From contig CAYQUT010000044.1 in the NCBI GenBank assembly GCA_964420985.1, positions 1 through 12,663 of the forward strand: a stretch of 12,663 nucleotides of DNA. Direction: 5' to 3'. Below the pieces are notes generated by a model, which did not search any database, was not told the DNA's origin, and saw only the letters and a list, made by a program, of their open reading frames with translations. Source of the DNA: CAMCTV01 sp964420985 (GTDB lineage Bacteria; Bacteroidota; Bacteroidia; Flavobacteriales_D; Sanyastnellaceae). The position numbers and the translations under genes are program-made. Below are positions 8,542-12,663 of the stretch, one piece after another; position 1 is the first letter of the stretch, and each line of letters begins with the position of its first letter.

Positions 8542-8735
8542 TACTTCTTTTTTGATGATTTCTTAGTGGGTATTTTTATCTCCTTGGATTGCTTGGTTTT
8601 TCCCGTTTCCCACTTTTCATATTTACTTCCGTCTCTTTGAGCATCTAATCCTTTTTTAGATAGGTCATCACCTTTGATTTTTTTTGCGCACATCTGAATG
8701 TTATTTTTACAAAGAGAATTGAAATACACACACAT
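8541..8735 (-). CDS. Small Lys-rich protein of unknown function, coupled to the membrane protein
   Basis: This product has 64 aa from the ATG at 8733-8735, or 50 aa if it starts at Met15 (ATG at 8691-8693). I favour the shorter form. Residues 1-14 (MCVYFNSLCKNNIQ) look like translated leader, and the upstream ATG sits only 3 nt from the palindrome. From MCAKKIKGDD onward the protein is hydrophilic and very Lys-rich, ending KKSSKKK. The middle (A-x-x-DG-x-Y-x-x-x-x-x-GKT) faintly recalls YjzC-like small proteins, but this is too weak to name. It contains no membrane segment. Its TAA is fused to the start of the 195-aa membrane protein (TAATG), which argues for a real gene. The basic tail could contact nucleic acid or acidic lipid head groups; that is inference only. 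Confidence 0.6.
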   Translation of the reverse strand: MCVYFNSLCKNNIQMCAKKIKGDDLSKKGLDAQRDGSKYEKWETGKTKQSKEIKIPTKKSSKKK

Positions 8736-8738
8736 GGC

Positions 8739-8758
8739 AATACGTCTTTTGACGTATT
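8739..8758. repeat. 20-bp perfect palindrome, copy 2 (divergent intergenic region)
   Basis: AATACGTC-TTTT-GACGTATT has two perfect 8-bp arms around a TTTT centre. It starts 3 nt upstream of the ATG at 8733-8735 and lies 66 nt before the ATG of the 104-aa gene on the other strand. The position suits an operator controlling one or both divergent genes. The second copy at 7772-7791, behind the two-gene unit, suits a boundary or recombination site equally well. Confidence 0.75.
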
Positions 8759-8792
8759 TTTCAATTTGTCTTAAATAACCACATGAAATGAT

Positions 8793-8800
8793 TAATTTTG
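8793..8800 (+). promoter_or_regulatory. Bacteroidota-type -7 promoter box for the signalling operon
   Basis: TAATTTTG fits the TAnnTTTG consensus of the Bacteroidota primary sigma factor and lies 24 nt before the ATG at 8825. A TTG at 8766-8768 is the nearest -33 candidate, though it is a few bases too far away. The short AT-rich leader (TAAAAAAAACTAAAAC) is typical of well-expressed genes in this phylum. Confidence 0.55.
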
Positions 8801-8824
8801 TAAAAAAAACTAAAACTTTAAACT

Positions 8825-9139
8825 ATGGCATTTACAAAAGACGAAGGTGCTTTCATCACGTTGGATGAGGGTTCTAGAATGACCGCGGCATTCCGCAACA
8901 CCATCAACCCCGGCGACACCATCGGCCACGCAGTTGGTTCAAATTTGGTGAACGCAATTTTGAATCAAGATGGGTGCAACGGGATTCGTATCTATTACGC
9001 ATTGGATGAAAATGGCAACAAACAACTGGTATTGGTTGGTGTAGATGCCAACGGGGATGATATCACCTCAGGTTACATTGTGGATCAAACTAATCCTTGC
9101 CCCATTGTGTGCTCCGGAAAGAATCCTTTGAACTCTTGA
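8825..9139 (+). CDS. Small protein with C-terminal CPxxC...NPLNS motif, first gene of the signalling operon
   Basis: This 104-aa protein has no signal peptide or membrane segment, so it is predicted to be cytoplasmic. Residues 10-25 (FITLDEGSRMTAAFRN) form a likely helix. Residues 50-73 (GCNGIRIYYALDENGNKQLVLVG) look like a beta hairpin or sheet, followed by DANGDDITSGYIVD. The tail is CPIVCSGKNPLNS with C92 and C96, and a third cysteine is C51. From memory, similar small proteins with this GC-x-GIRIYY and CP-x-x-C-x-x-x-N-x-LNS pattern are widespread and uncharacterised in Bacteroidota; I could not verify this by search. CPxxC could bind a metal or be redox-active. Codon use is richer in G+C than in the following 7-TM gene, suggesting high expression. 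Its TGA overlaps the TTG start of the next gene. Confidence 0.85.
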   Translation: MAFTKDEGAFITLDEGSRMTAAFRNTINPGDTIGHAVGSNLVNAILNQDGCNGIRIYYALDENGNKQLVLVGVDANGDDITSGYIVDQTNPCPIVCSGKNPLNS

Positions 9140-9780
9140 TTTATTTCATCTATTTTTCAATTTTCTTTAGGATAATTCCCTTGTGCTTGCAATGGATTTC
9201 CTATAAGAGGAAGAACTTATATGCCCAGTTCTTTTTTGGATTTAGTGCACTTTCATTAGTTGCTGACATTGCTAGTTTCATTTTAGTCTATTTTCATTTT
9301 CATACAGACGCATTGTTCAATCTCTATCAAATTGGAGAGGTAATTATTATCACATTACTTTCTTTATCTCTCGGCAACATAGCCAAAATCGGACGATCTA
9401 TACTTATCTCATATTGTTTTTTGCAAGTCTTGGCATCGATTTTAATTTTAGCCTTCAATCAATTTGATGCCTATCAAGATTATAATGCGGGTGTGACCAA
9501 AGTGTACATTATCATCATCCTGTTTCTCTCAGCCGTTCGCTACATTCAATTTTCTGAAACGACACGAAAAATTGATATTGCTCCTTTGATTGGCCTCTTG
9601 GGGATATTTATTTTCGAGGCATTAAGCATCATTCCAATTATCTCGCAGCAAATACAACGATTGTCAGGCAATCCCCAACAGATCACGATTATTTATCTTA
9701 TCTTGGTTATTGCTGGTAATCTAATTCGTGATGTTCTTGTTTCCTACAATGCCATTCTCAACCTTAAAAAGTCGCCTTGA
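9136..9780 (+). CDS. Seven-transmembrane protein of unknown function, putative sensor partner of the kinase
   Basis: The frame is open from further upstream inside the 104-aa gene, but no ATG is available. I choose the TTG at 9136-9138 because it overlaps the upstream TGA (TTGA) and begins just before the first helix, giving 214 aa. Seven hydrophobic segments are visible at about residues 2-21, 28-53, 60-82, 88-107, 120-139, 148-169 and 183-208. In-membrane polar residues include D44, Y64, E68 and the R198-D199 pair. There is no large extracytoplasmic domain and no match to named 7TMR-DISM or rhodopsin signatures that I can see. It sits immediately before a histidine kinase without a sensor domain (TGATG overlap), so a role as membrane sensor or kinase partner is a reasonable inference. 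Transport cannot be excluded. Confidence 0.8.
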   Translation: MIYFIYFSIFFRIIPLCLQWISYKRKNLYAQFFFGFSALSLVADIASFILVYFHFHTDALFNLYQIGEVIIITLLSLSLGNIAKIGRSILISYCFLQVLASILILAFNQFDAYQDYNAGVTKVYIIIILFLSAVRYIQFSETTRKIDIAPLIGLLGIFIFEALSIIPIISQQIQRLSGNPQQITIIYLILVIAGNLIRDVLVSYNAILNLKKSP

Positions 9781-10553
9781 TGAATATTGATGAGATCCTC
9801 ATTTCGACGGGTATTATCATTTTTTTGATGCTCATCTGCATTGTGATTGTCTTCATCCTTTTTACCAAAAAAACCATTCAAAATATCTCCCAAAAAAGGG
9901 AATTTGAATCGCAAATTCAACAGATCATCATTTCCTCGCAAGAGTCTGAACGTGAGGAGTTGGCCAACAATCTCCATGATGATATAGGCCCGATGCTCAG
10001 TATTCTCAGTCGTCAATTGAAACGGGATGAAAATCCAGGCCAGCCCCTCACCTTCTCGGCGGAAGATCGAGAATCCATCCATGCCAAGGTGGATGGTCTC
10101 ATTGCCGACATCCGTAAATATTCCACGGAGATTTATCCCACGCAAATGAAGATCTTCGGGCTGATCAAATCCTTTGAACAAAATTTATTCGCCATGCGCA
10201 GCCAGTTGGAAACCCATTTCTATGATAAAATGGACGAACAACCGGAGTTTAATCTTGCCCAATCCCTGACGATCTACCGGGTGATGAATGAGGTGCTCAA
10301 CAACATCCTCAAACACGGTCAAGCCACCGAGCTTGAATGTGAATTGATGACCGAAGAGAATCAATTTCAAATTCAAATCATCCACAATGGCATTCCCTTT
10401 ACCCAAGAGATGTTTTTGCAGCACGCCGAATTAAAAACAGGGAAAGGATGCTCTTCCATCTTGAACAGAACCCGACAATTGCAAGGCACAATTGAATTCT
10501 ATCGCATTCTTGAGAAACATTCTTGTGTCCGCATATTAATTCCAATGTCATGA
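9780..10553 (+). CDS. Sensor histidine kinase, HisKA_3/NarX-LytS-like, single N-terminal membrane anchor
   Basis: This 257-aa protein starts at the ATG at 9780, which shares its A with the upstream stop (TGATG); a TTG one codon earlier is less likely. One transmembrane helix spans residues 6-28, followed by a coiled-coil-like stretch at 30-56. The HisKA_3 phosphoacceptor motif ESEREELANNLHDD places the histidine at H66. The ATPase domain has an N-box around N170 (NEVLNNILKHG) and a glycine-rich G-box at 221-234 (GKGCSSILNRTRQL). The usual DNG of the D-box is HNG (H202-N203-G204). There is no extracytoplasmic or PAS domain, so the input must come through the helix or through a partner such as the 7-TM protein. 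It should autophosphorylate and pass phosphate to the response regulator, whose ATG overlaps its stop (ATGA). Confidence 0.93.
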   Translation: MNIDEILISTGIIIFLMLICIVIVFILFTKKTIQNISQKREFESQIQQIIISSQESEREELANNLHDDIGPMLSILSRQLKRDENPGQPLTFSAEDRESIHAKVDGLIADIRKYSTEIYPTQMKIFGLIKSFEQNLFAMRSQLETHFYDKMDEQPEFNLAQSLTIYRVMNEVLNNILKHGQATELECELMTEENQFQIQIIHNGIPFTQEMFLQHAELKTGKGCSSILNRTRQLQGTIEFYRILEKHSCVRILIPMS

Positions 10554-11200
10554 AACTGCCCATCCGCGTGGTCTTAATCGATGATCACACCATCATGCGC
10601 GAAGGATTAAAAAATATTCTCAACACCGATGCTGAATCGCGTTTTGAAGTAGTGGGTACCTTTTCCGATGGTCAGGCTTTTTTGGATTATCTGAAAACGG
10701 ATACCTGTGACGTTGCACTGATGGACATCCAGATGCCCAAAAAATCGGGAGATAGTACCTTGGAAATTTCTACCAAACTGCATCCGCATGTTTCGGTTGT
10801 GGTCCTTAGCATGATTACCAATGAATTCATGATTGAACGTACAATAAAAAATGGAGCATTGGGATACCTGCCCAAAGAGGCGGATACTGAAGAGATCAAA
10901 GAAGCTTTGGTTGTAGCAAATGACAAAAAAATGTTTTACAATCAACTGGTCACCCCTGAGAAGATGAATGCCTTCATTCAAGGAAAACGATCAACCAAAT
11001 TATTGTCCAATCAAGAAACCATCATCTTACGGTATATCGTTTTGGGTTGGAGTCATGATGACATTGGCGTCCAACTCCACATTTCCCCGAGTACAGTTAA
11101 AAAGCACAAAGAACACATCATGAAAAAAACCAATTGCAGTCGCTCCACACAGCTTTTGAGTTATGCCTTGGAAATGGGGATTGTCGGTTCTGGAGAATAG
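10550..11200 (+). CDS. NarL/FixJ-family response regulator (receiver + LuxR HTH)
   Basis: This 216-aa protein starts at the ATG at 10550, overlapping the kinase TGA (ATGA). An upstream in-frame ATG at 10523 is unlikely because it lies inside the kinase gene. The receiver domain covers residues 4-122, with the acidic pair D11-D12, phosphoacceptor D59 (VALMDIQMPKKSG), S87 and K109 (YLPKEA). All key receiver residues are present. The LuxR-type helix-turn-helix is at about 150-210 (LSNQETIILRYIVLGWSHDD, then STVKKHKEHIMKK). It therefore acts as a DNA-binding transcription factor once phosphorylated by the adjacent kinase. Targets are unknown. The glycosyltransferase downstream and its own operon promoter are the nearest candidates. 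No direct operator could be assigned. Confidence 0.95.
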   Translation: MKLPIRVVLIDDHTIMREGLKNILNTDAESRFEVVGTFSDGQAFLDYLKTDTCDVALMDIQMPKKSGDSTLEISTKLHPHVSVVVLSMITNEFMIERTIKNGALGYLPKEADTEEIKEALVVANDKKMFYNQLVTPEKMNAFIQGKRSTKLLSNQETIILRYIVLGWSHDDIGVQLHISPSTVKKHKEHIMKKTNCSRSTQLLSYALEMGIVGSGE

Positions 11201-11225
11201 CATTGATGACAAGCAATCGCTATTC
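11195..11225 (+). terminator. Hairpin overlapping the response regulator stop codon, without U-tract
   Basis: GAATAGCATTG (11195-11205) can pair with CAAT-C-GCTATTC (11214-11225), giving an 11-bp stem with one bulged C and an 8-nt loop. The left arm includes the TAG stop. What follows is ATACACATGA, not a run of T. It may stabilise the 3' end or attenuate readthrough into the glycosyltransferase rather than act as a classical intrinsic terminator. Confidence 0.35.
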
Positions 11226-11302
11226 ATACACATGATCAACAGCACATCGATTTATAGAATTGGATAGCCAAAAGAATTCAGCAGAAAAGAGCGGAATTGA
11301 AT

Positions 11303-11310
11303 TAAATTTG
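11303..11310 (+). promoter_or_regulatory. Bacteroidota-type -7 promoter box for the glycosyltransferase
   Basis: TAAATTTG matches TAnnTTTG exactly and lies 26 nt before the TTG start at 11337. That gives a leader of roughly 20 nt. No convincing -33 TTTG was seen at the expected distance. It suggests the glycosyltransferase can be transcribed separately from the signalling operon. Confidence 0.5.
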
Positions 11311-11336
11311 TCCTTTAACTTTAATCTTTAAATCGT

Positions 11337-12663
11337 TTGGAAAATTTAGCCTATGCCGCCATTGCCCTTTATGGGGTTTGTTTGATTTTCATTTTTTTGT
11401 ATAGCTTGGTTCAATTGAATTTGGCCATACAATTTACCAGAAGCTACAAGCGAAAACTTCAGAAACCTGAAATAGCAGAGGATCAATGGCCCCATGTCAC
11501 CATCCAATTGCCTGTTTATAATGAGCTGTATGTGATTGAACGATTGATTGATGCCGTGTGTGCTTTTGATTATCCCAAAGACAAATTAGAAATTCAGTTG
11601 TTGGACGATAGCACGGATGAATCCTTGGAAGTGGGAAGAAAAAAAGTGGAAGAGTGGAAAGCGAAGGGCATTGATATTGCTCAAATCAAAAGAGAAAAGA
11701 ATACAGGTTTCAAAGCTGGAGCTTTGGCCTACGGGTTAGAATTTTGCAAGGGAGAATTTGTTGCCATTTTTGATGCTGATTTTGTTCCTAGGGTAGATTT
11801 TTTGAGACAAACCATTCCCTTCTTTTATCTGCATGACAAGGTGGGTGTCGTTCAAACCCGTTGGGAACATTTGAATGAAGATTACTCTCTGTTGACCCGT
11901 TTACAAGCTTTTGGTTTGGATGCGCACTTTACGGTTGAACAGATGGGGCGCAATATGGACCATCATTTTATCAACTTCAATGGAACGGCAGGTGTTTGGA
12001 GAAAGTCCACCATTGCCGATGCGGGTGGGTGGGAAAGTGATACCATTACAGAGGATTTGGATTTAAGCTACCGAGCTCAATTGAAAGGTTGGGAGTTTGT
12101 TTATCTCCCTGAAATTGGTTCTCCTGCGGAGTTGCCTGCTGAGATGAATGCATTAAAAGCACAACAATTCCGTTGGACCAAAGGTGCTGCTGAATGTACC
12201 ATGAAGAACATGGGAAAGGTGGTGAAATCTAAGAATATTTCTTTTGGAACAAAAGTGCACGGTGCTTTTCATTTATTGAACTCTGTTGTTTTCTTGTCCA
12301 TCCTGGGTTGCTCTTTGTTGAGCTTACCCATGTTGATCATTAAAAATGAGTTTGAACAAAATCAATTGATTCAAAATTTGTTCATTGCTGCTACAGCCTT
12401 CTTAGCGAGTTTCTTTATTCTGGCTTACTTCTATTGGGTGAGTAGACCCCCTGCCCCATTCTTCCAGAAATTTGGGAAGTTTGTTATGGATTTTCCCATG
12501 TTCTTGTCGGTATCGATGGGATTGAGTTTGCACAATGCCGTTGCGGTTATCGAAGGTTTGACAGGAAAGAAGTCCGCTTTTGTTCGTACTCCTAAGTTTG
12601 CCATTTCCACAGGACAAAAAGGAACTTGGACGGATAAAAAATACAGGGCTGTTAAAATTGCAC
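11337..12663 (+). CDS. Membrane glycosyltransferase family 2 (cellulose-synthase-like, processive), C-terminus cut by window edge
   Basis: The reading frame is open from 11325, after a TAA at 11322-11324, to the window end. The first in-frame ATG comes only near residue 200, well inside the catalytic domain. The start is therefore taken as the TTG at 11337, giving MENLAYAAIALYG; 442 codons are present. One N-terminal helix is at about 6-33. The catalytic domain begins at VTIQLPVYNE (54-63) and shows D90-D91 (LLDDSTDE), the DxD motif D146-A147-D148, E239-D240 (TEDLDLSYR) and Q276-QFRW-280. These are the D, DxD, ED and QxxRW motifs of processive GT2 enzymes. Three further helices follow at about 308-336, 349-373 and 388-415. 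It would transfer a sugar from a nucleotide donor on the cytoplasmic face. The sugar and product cannot be told from sequence. Typical relatives have about 480-500 residues, so only the tail is missing. Confidence 0.9.
   Translation, partial: MENLAYAAIALYGVCLIFIFLYSLVQLNLAIQFTRSYKRKLQKPEIAEDQWPHVTIQLPVYNELYVIERLIDAVCAFDYPKDKLEIQLLDDSTDESLEVGRKKVEEWKAKGIDIAQIKREKNTGFKAGALAYGLEFCKGEFVAIFDADFVPRVDFLRQTIPFFYLHDKVGVVQTRWEHLNEDYSLLTRLQAFGLDAHFTVEQMGRNMDHHFINFNGTAGVWRKSTIADAGGWESDTITEDLDLSYRAQLKGWEFVYLPEIGSPAELPAEMNALKAQQFRWTKGAAECTMKNMGKVVKSKNISFGTKVHGAFHLLNSVVFLSILGCSLLSLPMLIIKNEFEQNQLIQNLFIAATAFLASFFILAYFYWVSRPPAPFFQKFGKFVMDFPMFLSVSMGLSLHNAVAVIEGLTGKKSAFVRTPKFAISTGQKGTWTDKKYRAVKIA

Noticed and set aside
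8736..8824. Riboswitch or small RNA in the divergent intergenic region
   Set aside because: Only 89 bp, containing a short palindrome and a promoter box. There is no room or conserved motif for a known riboswitch class.
9097..9138. Longer start for the 7-TM protein at TTG 9097, inside the 104-aa gene
   Set aside because: It adds a hydrophilic, Cys/His-containing stretch translated from the neighbour's conserved tail in another frame. The TTG at 9136 overlapping the stop fits better.
9744..10181. 145-codon minus-strand frame opposite the histidine kinase
   Set aside because: It is the antisense shadow of a kinase gene with intact HisKA_3 motifs.
10607..11245. Three minus-strand frames (10607-10981, 10687-10926, 11027-11245) opposite the response regulator
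   Set aside because: They overlap one another and a response regulator with all receiver and HTH residues in place, so they are shadows.
12402..12617. 71-codon minus-strand frame near the right edge
   Set aside because: It lies opposite the glycosyltransferase, whose motifs and frame continue through this stretch.

Overview
The window reads as chromosomal DNA of a Bacteroidota bacterium, probably a marine or freshwater Flavobacteriia-like lineage. It is AT-rich. It has signal peptides followed by proteins that end in type IX secretion (T9SS) type A sorting domains, which are known only from this phylum. Starts lack clear Shine-Dalgarno sequences, and two TAnnTTTG boxes match the Bacteroidota -7 promoter consensus. 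No tRNA, rRNA, CRISPR array, transposase or integrase was seen.

Layout. Everything left of about 8.74 kb is on the minus strand and everything to the right is on the plus strand. They diverge from an 89-bp intergenic region (8736-8824). The left part (1-7460) is a run of large secreted proteins. Read in their own direction these are a 513-aa protein with seven 58-residue repeats, a 1380-aa beta-helix-type protein, a 518-aa delta-60-repeat protein, and the first 18 codons of a further secreted protein at the window edge. The 1380-aa and 518-aa genes end in nearly the same sorting-domain sequence. Each is followed by the same 18-nt spacer and the same MKYL start of the next gene, so the locus looks built by tandem duplication.

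A gene-free stretch (7461-7953) precedes a small two-gene unit on the minus strand: a Lys-rich 50-64 aa protein translationally coupled to a four-helix membrane protein. Neither is recognised. The unit is bracketed by two copies of a 20-bp palindromic element (7772-7791 and 8739-8758).

On the plus strand (8825-11200) four genes overlap end to start (TTGA, TGATG, ATGA). They encode a 104-aa small protein with a Cys-Pro-x-x-Cys tail, a 7-TM protein of unknown function, a HisKA_3 histidine kinase with no visible sensor domain, and a NarL/LuxR-type response regulator. This layout suggests one signalling module in which the 7-TM protein, the small protein or both supply the input the kinase lacks. 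It is the best candidate here for an undescribed system. After a 136-bp gap with its own promoter-like box, a processive family 2 glycosyltransferase starts at a TTG codon and runs off the right edge.
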